Part shown: positions 45,180-54,205 of the stretch, piece by piece
How the letters are laid out: every line of letters starts with the position of its first letter
How positions within the stretch are numbered: position 1 is the first letter of the stretch
Assembly (NCBI GenBank): GCA_963835135.1
Contig: CAWIEF010000007.1
Location: 1-59,986, forward strand
Length of the DNA: 59,986 nt
Direction of reading: 5' to 3'
From: JAVVHH01 sp963835135
GTDB taxonomy: Bacteria > Pseudomonadota > Alphaproteobacteria > Acetobacterales > Acetobacteraceae
Position numbers and translations under genes: made by a program
The notes under the pieces: model-generated
The model's input: only the letters and a program-made list of their open reading frames with translations
The model's database searches: none
Told to the model about the DNA's origin: nothing

Positions 45180-46085
45180 ATGATCCCGCAAGTTCCCCGG
45201 GCCGAGCCCACGACCGTGTGGCCCGCGATCGTTCAAGTCGTTTGCGGGGTCATCCTGTTCTCGATGTCCGACACGATGGCAAAATACCTCCGCCACGCCG
45301 ACCTGCCCTCGGTCGAGATCGCTTGGTTGCGCTACACGGTTTTCGTGCTGATGGGCGTCGTCGTGGCCGCGCGCCGGCGGTTCGTCGGGCTGCGCCCGCG
45401 GCGTCCGTCGATGCAGGTCCTGCGCGGGCTGACGCTGCTGGGCTCCTCGGTGCTATTCATTGGCGGGCTCAGCGCACTGCCGTTGGCCGAAGCCGCGGCG
45501 ATCTCCTTCGTCTCGCCGGCCTTCATCACGGCGCTCTCGGTGCTGATCCTGCGCGAGAAGGTGGGCGTGCATCGCTGGGCGGCGACGCTGGTCGGGCTGG
45601 CCGGCGTGTTGATCGTGATCCGGCCCAACGGCAGCGCGCTGCAGTGGGCGGCGCTGTTTCCGCTGAGTTCGGCCGCGTGCTGGGCGGTCGCCATGATCGC
45701 GACCCGGCTGATCGGCGCCTCGGACCGGAGTGAGACGACGCTGCTCTGGAGCGCGACGGTGGGCTTGATCGTGCTGACCGTCTTGCTGCCGTTCGGCTTC
45801 CGGACGCCCACGCTCGCCGAACTCGGGCTCGGCGTCTGCATCGGCATCTTCGCCTCGACGGGACAATATCTCCTCATCCTGGCCTACCGCCGCGCGACGG
45901 CGTCCGTGCTGGCGCCGTTCTCCTATATCCAGCTGCTCTCGTCGGCTGCGTTGGGTTACGTCGTGTTCGGCGCCATGCCCGACGCCATCGCCTTCGGCGG
46001 CGCCGCGATCATCATCGCTAGCGGCCTCTACATCGTCCATCGCGAACGCGTGCGCGCGCGCACGGCAGTGAGTGCGACGGGCTAG
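45180..46085 (+). CDS. EamA/DMT-family transporter
   Basis: Drug/metabolite transporter of 301 aa with about ten hydrophobic helices in two EamA halves. SDTMAKYLRHADLPSVEIAW and AAAISFVSPAFITALSVLIL in the first half, and QYLLILAYRRATASVLAPFS with YVVFGAMPDAIAFGGAAIII in the second, are typical. It likely exports a small metabolite; the substrate is unknown. It follows the VOC gene by 40 bases. Confidence 0.9.
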   Translation: MIPQVPRAEPTTVWPAIVQVVCGVILFSMSDTMAKYLRHADLPSVEIAWLRYTVFVLMGVVVAARRRFVGLRPRRPSMQVLRGLTLLGSSVLFIGGLSALPLAEAAAISFVSPAFITALSVLILREKVGVHRWAATLVGLAGVLIVIRPNGSALQWAALFPLSSAACWAVAMIATRLIGASDRSETTLLWSATVGLIVLTVLLPFGFRTPTLAELGLGVCIGIFASTGQYLLILAYRRATASVLAPFSYIQLLSSAALGYVVFGAMPDAIAFGGAAIIIASGLYIVHRERVRARTAVSATG

Positions 46086-46357
46086 AACGGCATGACCGGC
46101 GGCACCAGCGGGCGGCGCCGGAGCGTCATCAAGAAGCAGCGGCGGTCGCCGCGGGTCGCCTCGGTCAAGATCAGCCAGCGGCGGCGCTGCAAGCCGTTGC
46201 GCCAGCGCGGTTGCACGCCGGCGACAGCGACGATGACGACGGGGTGAAGCTGGCGGCGCTCGCGCACCCGGCGCATCTCGGCCGGGTCACGCAGGCGGAC
46301 GTGGCGATGCCCGGTATGATCGAGGCCAAGATGGAAGTGGAACGGACGCCGGATCAC
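46082..46357 (-). CDS. Small Arg-rich hypothetical protein
   Basis: Basic protein of 91 aa with about 24 Arg and several His (RPFHFHLGLDHTGHRHVRLR, RNGLQRRRWLILTEATRGDR). No family recognised. Codon third positions are strongly G/C like real genes here. Its ATG overlaps the stop of the epoxide hydrolase gene (ATGA), which argues for a real coupled gene. It converges on the EamA gene with a four-base overlap. Confidence 0.5.
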   Translation of the reverse strand: MIRRPFHFHLGLDHTGHRHVRLRDPAEMRRVRERRQLHPVVIVAVAGVQPRWRNGLQRRRWLILTEATRGDRRCFLMTLRRRPLVPPVMPF

Positions 46358-47475
46358 GCCCGCAGATCCCGGAAGAAGGCGATGATCTCGCCGGCCAGCG
46401 CCGCGGGCTGCTCGAGGGCGGCGAAGTGGCCGCCTTTGGCCATGGGCGTCCAGCGGCGGATGTCGGTGTAGTAGCGCGATGCGATACTGCGGGGCGGACG
46501 CCTGATCTCGCGCGGGAACGCGGCGTAGCCGACTGGCACGTCCACCGTCTTGTCCGCCGGAATGGGCGCGTCGCCGTGCAGCCGGGCGTAGTAGGGCCAG
46601 AACGAGGAGCCGATCGCGCCGGTGAACCAGTAGAGCGAGATGTCGGCGAGCAGCCGGTCGCGGTCGACCGCGGTCTCGATCGTGCCGTCATTGTCCGTCC
46701 AGCTGTGGAATTTCTCCACGATCCAGGCCGCCAGGCCGGCCGGGCTGTCGGTCATGGCGAAGGCGAGCGTTTGCGGCTTGGTGCCTTGGATGGCCGTGTA
46801 GCCCGCCTCCTCGGTGGTCCAGTGCTTGACCTGGTCCAGATAGGCTTGTTCCTCCGCCGTCGGGTTCGCCGGGGGCGGCGCGTCGATCGGGAGCGATGTC
46901 AGGTTGAGATGCAGCCCGAGCAGCGAGCCGGGGTACCGGGCACCCAGGTTGCTGCCGATATGCGCCCCCCAGTCGCCGCCCTGCACGGCAAAGCGGGTGT
47001 AGCCGAGCACCTCGGTCATCAGCCGGTGCATCGTATCGGCGATGTCGGAGATGCCGAACCGCTTCTGACCCGGCTCGAACGACAGCCCGTAGCCGGGGAG
47101 TGACGGCGCCACGACCGTGAAGTCAGCCGTCAGGCGGGGAAGGATGTCGATGAACTCGAACACCGAACCGGGCCAGCCATGCATGAGCAGCAGCGGAGTC
47201 GGGTTCCGCCCCTGTCCGGGAACGTGCAGGAAATGCTGCCGCCCGCCGTCGAGCGGCATGACGAATTGCGGGAACGCGTTCAGCGCCGCCTCTTGCGCCC
47301 GCCAGTCGAAGCCGGTGCGCCAATACTCCGCAAGGCCACGCATGTAGGCGACGTCGGTGCCGTAGCTCCAGGGCTCGCCCGGAGCCTGGTCCGGCCAGCG
47401 CGTGTGGGACAGCTTTGCCTTCAGCGCATCGACCGCGTCATCGGCGATCGACAGCGTGAACGGCTCTGGTCCCAT
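46354..47475 (-). CDS. Epoxide hydrolase (alpha/beta hydrolase with EHN domain)
   Basis: Protein of 373 aa. It has an N-terminal EHN region (FTLSIADDAVDALKAKLSHT, RWPDQAPGEPW) followed by the alpha/beta-hydrolase fold. The oxyanion motif is LMHGWPGSVFEF, the nucleophile Asp lies in VQGGDWGAHIG and the catalytic His in KGGHFAALEQP. It opens epoxides to diols; the natural substrate is unknown. Its ATG shares a base with the ssb stop (TGATG), an odd pairing of a catabolic enzyme with a replication gene. Confidence 0.92.
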   Translation of the reverse strand: MGPEPFTLSIADDAVDALKAKLSHTRWPDQAPGEPWSYGTDVAYMRGLAEYWRTGFDWRAQEAALNAFPQFVMPLDGGRQHFLHVPGQGRNPTPLLLMHGWPGSVFEFIDILPRLTADFTVVAPSLPGYGLSFEPGQKRFGISDIADTMHRLMTEVLGYTRFAVQGGDWGAHIGSNLGARYPGSLLGLHLNLTSLPIDAPPPANPTAEEQAYLDQVKHWTTEEAGYTAIQGTKPQTLAFAMTDSPAGLAAWIVEKFHSWTDNDGTIETAVDRDRLLADISLYWFTGAIGSSFWPYYARLHGDAPIPADKTVDVPVGYAAFPREIRRPPRSIASRYYTDIRRWTPMAKGGHFAALEQPAALAGEIIAFFRDLRA

Positions 47476-47987
47476 CAGAATGGGATCTCGTCGTCCAAGT
47501 CGCCGGCGCCGCGGCCGGAATCCCATGATGGGTTGCCGCCGCCTCCGCCGCTGCGGGCCGGCGCGGTGCGGGGCGACGAGGCGGTGCGCTCGCGCGAGAA
47601 GCCGCCGCCGCCAGCGTCCATGCCGCCCTCCTCGCCGCGTCCGCTGAGCATCGTCAATTCGCCGCGGAACGGGCCGACGATCACCTCGGTGATGTATTTT
47701 TCCTGGCCCGACTGGTCCTGATACTTCCGGCTTTGGATCGAGCCCTCGATATAGACCTTGGCGCCCTTCTTGAGATAGCGCTCGGCGATCTCGCCCAGCT
47801 TCTCGTTGCGGATCACCACGTTGTGCCACTCGGTCTTCTCTTTGCGCTCGCCGGAGCCGCGATCGTTCCAAGTCTCCGACGTCGCCAGGGTGAAATTGAC
47901 CACCTTGCCGCCGTTCTGGAAGCTGCGGGATTCCGGGTCCTTGCCGAGATTGCCGACCAAGATGACTTTATTGACTGAGCCGGCCAT
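47475..47987 (-). CDS. ssb: Single-stranded DNA-binding protein
   Basis: Essential replication and repair protein of 170 aa that coats single-stranded DNA. OB fold: MAGSVNKVILVGNLGKDPE, FTLATSETW, TEWHNVVIRNEKLGEIAERY and KKGAKVYIEGSI. A Gly/Arg-rich linker follows, then the acidic tip DLDDEIPF that recruits partners. ATG 47987 is preceded by AAGGA. It is divergent from uvrA, the usual arrangement in bacteria, allowing joint DNA-damage control; no clear LexA box was identified. Confidence 0.97.
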   Translation of the reverse strand: MAGSVNKVILVGNLGKDPESRSFQNGGKVVNFTLATSETWNDRGSGERKEKTEWHNVVIRNEKLGEIAERYLKKGAKVYIEGSIQSRKYQDQSGQEKYITEVIVGPFRGELTMLSGRGEEGGMDAGGGGFSRERTASSPRTAPARSGGGGGNPSWDSGRGAGDLDDEIPF

Positions 47988-48121
47988 CGCTACCGTCCTT
48001 TTCGGGCTATCGGTCCTCATGTGTCATGCGCGACCGGGCGCCACAAGGGTTTCAATCCCCTCGGCTCGGTGCCATATAGAGGTGTGAACGATTAGCGAAC
48101 AAAACGGCCGCGGGGCACTGA

Positions 48122-50965
48122 ATGTCGGGCTTCATTCGCGTGCGCGGGGCGCGCGAGCACAATCTCAAAAACGTCGACGTGACGATCCCGCGGGATCAGC
48201 TGACGGTCATCACCGGGTTGTCGGGCTCGGGCAAGTCGAGCCTTGCGTTCGACACGATCTATGCCGAGGGGCAGCGCCGCTACGTCGAGTCGCTTTCGGC
48301 CTATGCGCGGCAGTTCCTCGAGCTGATGGGCAAGCCGGACGTCGACAGCATCGAGGGTCTCTCGCCGGCCATCTCGATCGAGCAGAAGACCACGAGCCGC
48401 AATCCGCGCTCGACGGTCGGGACTGTGACCGAGGTCCATGACTACATGCGGCTTCTCTGGGCGCGCGTGGGCGTGCCGTTTTCGCCGGCGACCGGGTTGC
48501 CGATCGAGGCGCAGACGGTCAGCCAGATGGTGGACCGGGTCATGGCCATGCCGGACGGCACGCGGCTGCTGCTGCTGGCCCCGGTGGTGCGGGATCGTAA
48601 GGGGGAGTACCGCAAGGAACTCGGAGAGTTGCAGCGGCGCGGCTTTGCCCGGGTCAAGGTGGACGGCACGCTCTACGAGATCGGCGAAGTGCCGGCGCTG
48701 AACCGCAAGATCAAGCACGAGATCGAGGCGGTCGTGGACCGGGTCGTGGTGCGCGCCGGTACCGAGCAACGCCTGGCCGACAGTTTCGAGACGGCGCTCG
48801 GCCTGGCCGACGGCGTTGTCTATGCCGAGAACGCCGATGGCGGGGAGCGCACGGTGTTCTCGTCGCGCTTCGCCTGTCCGGTCAGCGGCTTCACGATCGA
48901 GGAGATCGAGCCACGGCTGTTCTCCTTCAACTCGCCGCACGGCGCCTGCCCGGCGTGCGACGGGCTCGGCGTCGAGACGTTCTTCGACCCGGCCATGGTC
49001 GTGCCGGACGAGCGCCTGCCGCTGGCCGGCGGCGCCATCGCGCCGTGGACCGGCTCGCAATCGCCCTATTATGACCAGACGCTGCAGAGCATCGCGCGAC
49101 ACTTCAAGGTCAGCACGAGGACGCCCTGGCAGGAATTGCCGGAGGCGGTCCGGCGCACCGTCCTTCACGGCGACCCGGCGCCGATCGAGTTCAGCTACAA
49201 GGATGGCGTGCGCGCCTACGCCGTTACCAAGCCGTTCGAGGGCGTGCTGCACAATCTCCAGCGGCGGTTCGCGGAGACGGACAGCGCCTGGGTGCGTGAG
49301 GAAATGTCGCGGTACCAAGGCGAGAAGCCCTGCGCCAAATGCGGAGGCGCCCGGTTGAAGCCCGAGGCGCTCGCCGTCAAGATCGCCGGTTCGGACATCG
49401 CAGCGGCCAGCGATCTGTCGATCCGCCACGCGCTGGCCTGGTTCGAGACGGTGCTGGACACGCTCACGCCCCAGCGGCAGGAGATCGCGCGCCGGATCCT
49501 GCGCGAGATCGTCGAGCGGCTGCAGTTCCTGGTCGACGTGGGGCTCGATTACCTGACGCTCTCTCGCGGCAGCACCACCCTGTCCGGCGGCGAGAGCCAG
49601 CGGATCCGCCTGGCCAGCCAGATCGGCTCCGGCCTGACCGGCGTGCTGTATGTCCTGGACGAGCCGAGTATCGGCCTGCATCAGCGCGACAACGAGCGCC
49701 TGCTCGGCACGTTGCGGCGGCTCAAGGCGCTGGGCAACACGGTGCTGGTCGTCGAGCACGACGAGGACGCCATTCGCGCGGCCGATTACCTCATTGACAT
49801 GGGTCCGGGCGCCGGGCTGCTCGGCGGCAACGTCATCGCCCACGGCACACCCGCCGAGGTCGAGGCCAACCCGGCCAGCGTCACCGGCGCCTTCCTCTCC
49901 GGGCGTGAGTTCATCCCGGTGCCGACCCGGCGCAAGGCGGACCGCAAGCGCATGCTCACCATCATCGGCGCCAGCGGCCATAACCTGAAGGACGTCACCG
50001 CCCGCATCCCGCTCGGCACCTTCACCTGCGTCACAGGCGTGTCTGGCGGCGGGAAATCCACGCTCGTCGTCGACACTCTATATAAGGCGGCGAGCCGACG
50101 CTTGATGGGGTCGGGCCAGGTGCCGGCCAAGCACGAGCGGATCGAAGGGCTCGACCTGCTCGACAAGATCATCGACATCGACCAGTCCCCGATCGGCCGC
50201 ACCCCGCGCAGCAACCCGGCCACCTACACCGACTTGTTCGCCCCGATCCGCGACTGGTTCGCCGAACTGCCGGAAAGCCGCGCCCGCGGCTACAAATCCG
50301 GCCGCTTCAGCTTCAACGTCAAAGGTGGACGCTGCGAGGCGTGCCAGGGCGATGGGCTGCTCAAGATCGAGATGCACTTCCTGCCGGACGTGTTCGTGAC
50401 CTGCGATACTTGCAAGGGCGCCCGCTATAACCGGGAGACACTGGAAATCAAGTTCCGCGGCAAGTCGATTGCCGACGTGTTGGCCATGACGGTGGACGAA
50501 GCGGTGCCGTTCTTCAGTTCCGTCACCAAAATCGGCGATCGGCTCAGCATCCTGCAGCGTGTCGGGCTCGGTTACATCACGCTCGGCCAGCAGGCCACCA
50601 CGCTCTCCGGCGGCGAGGCGCAACGCATCAAGTTGTCCAAGGAACTCGCGCGTCGAGCGACAGGGCGCACGCTGTACATCTTAGATGAGCCGACCACCGG
50701 ACTGCATTTCGAGGACGTGCGTAAACTTCTGGACGTGCTGCATGCCCTGGTTGAGCAGGGCAATACCGTCGTGGTCATCGAGCATAACCTCGAAGTCATC
50801 AAGACGGCCGATTGGGTGCTCGACTTGGGGCCGGAGGGCGGTGACGGCGGCGGGACGATTGTCGCCGAAGGCACGCCCGAAGCCGTCGCGGCAACCTCGG
50901 CCAGTCATACCGGCCGCTTCCTGCGTCCACTGCTGCCCGCCTCGAGACTGAAGCAGGCAGGGTAG
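48122..50965 (+). CDS. uvrA: Excinuclease ABC subunit A
   Basis: DNA damage sensor of nucleotide excision repair, 947 aa, full length. The two ABC ATPase modules have Walker A motifs GLSGSGKSSL (about 31-40) and GVSGGGKSTL, with signatures TLSGGESQRIRLASQ and TLSGGEAQRIKLSKEL. The second zinc module is complete (CEAC ... CDTC). In the first, CPVSG replaces CxxC, so one ligand is missing, while CPAC remains. The C-terminus SHTGRFLRPLL is typical. ATG 48122 begins the conserved N-terminus FIRVRGAREHNLKN. Confidence 0.97.
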   Translation: MSGFIRVRGAREHNLKNVDVTIPRDQLTVITGLSGSGKSSLAFDTIYAEGQRRYVESLSAYARQFLELMGKPDVDSIEGLSPAISIEQKTTSRNPRSTVGTVTEVHDYMRLLWARVGVPFSPATGLPIEAQTVSQMVDRVMAMPDGTRLLLLAPVVRDRKGEYRKELGELQRRGFARVKVDGTLYEIGEVPALNRKIKHEIEAVVDRVVVRAGTEQRLADSFETALGLADGVVYAENADGGERTVFSSRFACPVSGFTIEEIEPRLFSFNSPHGACPACDGLGVETFFDPAMVVPDERLPLAGGAIAPWTGSQSPYYDQTLQSIARHFKVSTRTPWQELPEAVRRTVLHGDPAPIEFSYKDGVRAYAVTKPFEGVLHNLQRRFAETDSAWVREEMSRYQGEKPCAKCGGARLKPEALAVKIAGSDIAAASDLSIRHALAWFETVLDTLTPQRQEIARRILREIVERLQFLVDVGLDYLTLSRGSTTLSGGESQRIRLASQIGSGLTGVLYVLDEPSIGLHQRDNERLLGTLRRLKALGNTVLVVEHDEDAIRAADYLIDMGPGAGLLGGNVIAHGTPAEVEANPASVTGAFLSGREFIPVPTRRKADRKRMLTIIGASGHNLKDVTARIPLGTFTCVTGVSGGGKSTLVVDTLYKAASRRLMGSGQVPAKHERIEGLDLLDKIIDIDQSPIGRTPRSNPATYTDLFAPIRDWFAELPESRARGYKSGRFSFNVKGGRCEACQGDGLLKIEMHFLPDVFVTCDTCKGARYNRETLEIKFRGKSIADVLAMTVDEAVPFFSSVTKIGDRLSILQRVGLGYITLGQQATTLSGGEAQRIKLSKELARRATGRTLYILDEPTTGLHFEDVRKLLDVLHALVEQGNTVVVIEHNLEVIKTADWVLDLGPEGGDGGGTIVAEGTPEAVAATSASHTGRFLRPLLPASRLKQAG

Positions 50966-50981
50966 CAGGCTACTTCTGCTT
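50951..50981. terminator. Possible hairpin between uvrA and the convergent gene
   Basis: AAGCAG pairs with CTGCTT, and within it GTAGC pairs with GCTAC, with a small asymmetric internal loop. Both stop codons lie in the element. It may be a bidirectional terminator, but the outer arms are also codons of the two proteins. Confidence 0.3.
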
Positions 50982-51551
50982 AGAGCGGTAGCTCGGCGTC
51001 CACCAGCGGACCGGCTTGGGCTCCTTGGTGGATAGGCTGCGCGGCTTGCGGGGGATCGGCTCGGACGCTCTGATGTCGCGCCGCACCTTCTCGGGGGCGA
51101 CGGCGTCGAGCCTCTTGCGCTCGGCGGCCTCGGCCTGCAACGCGGCCAAGGCCTCTTCGGCGGCTCGGCGTAGGTCGCGTTCCGTCCGCAGCGCTTCACC
51201 GTTGGACAGTTCCGTGTGGCCGAACCGGGTCTGCATCGCCTGGTTGGCGTGCTGCGCGTCCTGCAGCGCCCGCCGGGTCGCGGCATGGGCGGCACGCTCC
51301 ATCTCCAGCGCGTGCTCGGCCGCGGAGAGTCGCTCCTTCAGCCCGCTCGTCTCGCTATCGGTGCGGTTGAGCATGACCACGGGAACGGCGCCATCGGCCA
51401 CGAAGCGGTGGCGTTGACGGGCTTGTTCCGGCCGTTGCTGATGCGGCGTGCTGCTGCCGTTGGTCTTGAGGCCGAGTGCTCGGCGGACCCGATCCTCGTC
51501 GATCATGTCGAGCGAGAGGGGAGTGTTCGTGTTGTCGGTTTGTCTGCTCAT
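50970..51551 (-). CDS. Hypothetical coiled-coil protein
   Basis: Cytoplasmic protein of 193 aa without a signal or membrane helix. The N-terminal part has MIDEDRVRRALGLK and RQRHRFVADGAVPVVML. The middle (about 65-150) is a long heptad-rich coiled coil (ERLSAAEHALEMERAAHAA), and the C-terminus is basic (KPVRWWTPSYRSKQK). No known family is recognised. It converges on uvrA with four bases between stops. The 290 bases upstream, to the next gene, hold no recognised feature. Confidence 0.65.
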   Translation of the reverse strand: MSRQTDNTNTPLSLDMIDEDRVRRALGLKTNGSSTPHQQRPEQARQRHRFVADGAVPVVMLNRTDSETSGLKERLSAAEHALEMERAAHAATRRALQDAQHANQAMQTRFGHTELSNGEALRTERDLRRAAEEALAALQAEAAERKRLDAVAPEKVRRDIRASEPIPRKPRSLSTKEPKPVRWWTPSYRSKQK

Positions 51552-51845
51552 TGTCTCATTTCGAGTAAGGTCCGATCGTCGGCTGGCCGCAGCTTTACGA
51601 TTTACGGCTGGAGGGGTCGAAGCCGACCGGACGGCAGCTTCCTCGAATTCCGCCCCCGGCTGGCTCTAGCGCCACTGGCCTTGTCGCCGTCGTTCTGCGC
51701 TAAAGCAAAACCTCCATCATTAGTGCCGAGTCGTCAAGTGGCGACTTCAGGACCATTAGCAGTGGCATGATAAAGCTTGCGATCGTGCCGGCATCGTCCG
51801 TCACAGGGCCAGCGCTGGCTGCGGCTGCGACGCACGGCGGTCGCG

Positions 51846-52844
51846 TTACACAACCGAAAGCATGATCTTGCCGATGTGGGTGCTACTTTCCATGAGGCGA
51901 TGCGCCTCGCCCGCCTGATCGAGCCCAAAAACGGTATGGATCACCGGGCCGCACCGCCCGGCCTCGAGCACAGGCCACACTCTCTCGCGCAACGCCTGGG
52001 CGATCTCGGCCTTTTGTGCCGCCGTGCGCGGCCGCATGGTACTGCCGGTGACGGTCAGCCGGCGGACCATGATCGGCGTCAGATCGAGGCCTTCGGCCTT
52101 GGGGCCGCCGAGGAAAGCGATGATCACCAGCCGGCCATCCATCCCCAGGCAGCGCAGGTTCTGCGCCGCGTAGGCGCCGCCGACCATGTCGAGCACCACG
52201 TCGACGCCTGCCCCGGCGGTGAACTGCTTGATGGACGCGGCGAAATCGGCCTCCTTGTAGTTGATCGCCGCGTCCGCGCCGAACGACACGCAGGCATCGC
52301 ATTTCTCGCGCGTGCCGGCGGTCGCGTAGACCCGGCTACCAAACTCGCGCGCGAGCTGGATGGCGGTCAGGCCGATGCCGCTGGTGCCGCCATGCACCAG
52401 GGCACGCTCGCCGGGCTGCAGGCGGCCGAGCTGGAACAGATTGGCCCAGACCGTGAAGTAGGTCTCCGGCAACGCCGCCGCGCGGATCGCGTCGTAGCCA
52501 CGGGGCCACGGCAGGCACTGGCTGGCCGGGGCGACGCAGTATTCGGCATAGCCGCCCCCGTTCGCCAACGCACAGACCTTGTCGCCGATGCCGTAGCCCT
52601 CCGCCTCGTCGCCGATGGCCACCACTTCGCCGGCGACCTCGAGCCCGAGCAGCGGGCTGGCGCCGGGCGGCGGCGGATACGCCCCTTTGCGCTGCTGCAC
52701 ATCCGGCCGGTTCACCCCTGCCGCCGCGACGCGGATCAGCACCTCGCCCGCGCTCGGCGCCGGCACCGGCCCATTCGTAACATGCATCAATTCCGGGCCG
52801 CCCGCCTCGTGGGCAATGTGACGCATCTGGGTGGGAAGGCTCAT
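51846..52844 (-). CDS. NAD(P)H quinone oxidoreductase (zinc-type alcohol dehydrogenase superfamily, PIG3-like)
   Basis: Medium-chain reductase of 332 aa. It has a GroES-like N-terminal domain (GEVLIRVAAAGVNRPDVQQR, KGAYPPPPGASPLLGLEVAG) and a Rossmann domain (VHGGTSGIGLTAIQLAREFG). The C-terminal MRPRTAAQKAEIAQ and SSTHIGKIML are typical of the PIG3/QOR branch. No catalytic zinc Cys set is seen. It probably reduces quinones or enones with NADPH. ATG 52844 has GGAG seven bases upstream; the longer frame is not conserved-looking. It is divergent from a binding protein gene. Confidence 0.9.
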   Translation of the reverse strand: MSLPTQMRHIAHEAGGPELMHVTNGPVPAPSAGEVLIRVAAAGVNRPDVQQRKGAYPPPPGASPLLGLEVAGEVVAIGDEAEGYGIGDKVCALANGGGYAEYCVAPASQCLPWPRGYDAIRAAALPETYFTVWANLFQLGRLQPGERALVHGGTSGIGLTAIQLAREFGSRVYATAGTREKCDACVSFGADAAINYKEADFAASIKQFTAGAGVDVVLDMVGGAYAAQNLRCLGMDGRLVIIAFLGGPKAEGLDLTPIMVRRLTVTGSTMRPRTAAQKAEIAQALRERVWPVLEAGRCGPVIHTVFGLDQAGEAHRLMESSTHIGKIMLSVV

Positions 52845-52975
52845 GCGGCAACTCCAAGACCTGCCCGACGCTAGACCGGCGTGGTCCGGAGATGAACCGC
52901 CAATCCATGCCGCCGTTACGCTTGCACCGCTCTCATGCTTGCAGGAAAGTCTAAAAATCTGATCGGAGCCTTCGG

Positions 52976-54205
52976 ATGACGCTTCATCGCCGCGCTGTCC
53001 TCGGGAGTGCGCTGGCACTTCCCGCGATGGCGCGTCGCGCATGGAGCCAGGCGGACCCGCTCCCGCTTGGGGCGCTGTACCCGTTCTCCGGCATGCTCTC
53101 GCTGTTCGGTGACGAGAGCTATCGCGGACTCGAACTTGCCGTCGACGAGCGAAACGGCGCGGGCGGCCTATTCGACCGGCCGCTGAAGCTGATCAAGGGC
53201 GACGCCGTCGATCCTGGCGCGGCCGCGACCGAGGCCAAGCGCCTGATCGGCCCGGAGAAGGTAGGCGCAGTGTTCGGCAGCTTCGCCAGCCCGCTCGTCA
53301 TTGCCGCCAGCCAGGTGACCGAACTGGCCGGCATCCCCTTCTTCGAGCTCGGCGCTATTTGCGACCCCGTGCTCGACCGCGGCTTCCGCACCCTGTTCCG
53401 CTCCTGCTCGAGCGCCACGATGCTCGCCGCGCTCAGCGTGGACACCATCGGCGAAACGCTCGCCCGGCAGTGGCACCTGGAGAGCGAGCCGCAGCGCGCC
53501 GATCTCCGCGTCGCGATCCTGCACGAGGATGGGATGTACGGCAGCACCGTCGGCGCTCTCCAACTCGCCCGCTGCAAGGAGCGGCGGCTGACCGTGATCG
53601 ACAAGCTCGCCTATAGCGCGACCGGACCCGATTTGGGCAACGCCGTACAGCGGTTCCGCGGCGCCGACGTCACCGCCGTCCTGCACACCGGCTACCAAAG
53701 CGATACCGTGATGTTCTACCGACAGATGAAGCAGGCGGCATGGCAGCCCCGCATGATCGTGGGTGCAGGCGGCGGCTATGCCCTGGTCGACACCGCCACG
53801 ACGATCGGCCCCGACTTCGACGGCACCCTCAATGTCGGCTTCCCGCCCTACGGCATCAACCCAGACGTGGCGCCCGGCCTGCACGACGTGGAATCTGCCT
53901 ACGAGCGCAAATACGGCACCAAGCCGCGAAGCGGGCACAGCCTGGCCAACTATGTTGGCGCGAAGCTGTTCTTCGACGTCCTGCTGCGGGCCGGGAGCCT
54001 CGACAAGGACAAGGTGCGCGATGCAATCCAGACCTTTGACATCCCGCTCGATCACACCGCCAACAGCTGGGGTGCCCGGTTCGACGAGAAGGGCCAGAAC
54101 ACCCTGGCGCTGCCGGTCGTCGCGCAATGGCATGGCAATGTCTTGCGGACCGTGCAACCCGCGGACGCGTCGGTCGCCACCCTGCGCCCGCAGCTCGGCA
54201 GCTAG
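52976..54205 (+). CDS. ABC transporter substrate-binding protein (amino acid/amide type), Tat signal
   Basis: Periplasmic receptor of 409 aa, type I fold, HAAT family. Tat leader MTLHRRAVLGSALALPAMA with cleavage near WSQA. Mature start LPLGALYPFSGMLSLFGDES, then EAKRLIGPEKVGAVFGSFAS and ILHEDGMYGSTVG, are hallmark positions. No transporter membrane genes adjoin it, so it is a second orphan receptor in the window. Its end overlaps the convergent HAD gene by four bases. Confidence 0.9.
   Translation: MTLHRRAVLGSALALPAMARRAWSQADPLPLGALYPFSGMLSLFGDESYRGLELAVDERNGAGGLFDRPLKLIKGDAVDPGAAATEAKRLIGPEKVGAVFGSFASPLVIAASQVTELAGIPFFELGAICDPVLDRGFRTLFRSCSSATMLAALSVDTIGETLARQWHLESEPQRADLRVAILHEDGMYGSTVGALQLARCKERRLTVIDKLAYSATGPDLGNAVQRFRGADVTAVLHTGYQSDTVMFYRQMKQAAWQPRMIVGAGGGYALVDTATTIGPDFDGTLNVGFPPYGINPDVAPGLHDVESAYERKYGTKPRSGHSLANYVGAKLFFDVLLRAGSLDKDKVRDAIQTFDIPLDHTANSWGARFDEKGQNTLALPVVAQWHGNVLRTVQPADASVATLRPQLGS

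Noticed and set aside
48875..48970. UvrA first zinc module has CPVSG instead of CxxC
   Set aside because: This is, to my knowledge, common in alphaproteobacterial UvrA and the rest of the protein is intact, so it is not treated as damage.
48092..49981. 629-codon minus-strand frame opposite uvrA
   Set aside because: Antisense shadow of uvrA with Arg/His/Gln-rich composition and no domain.
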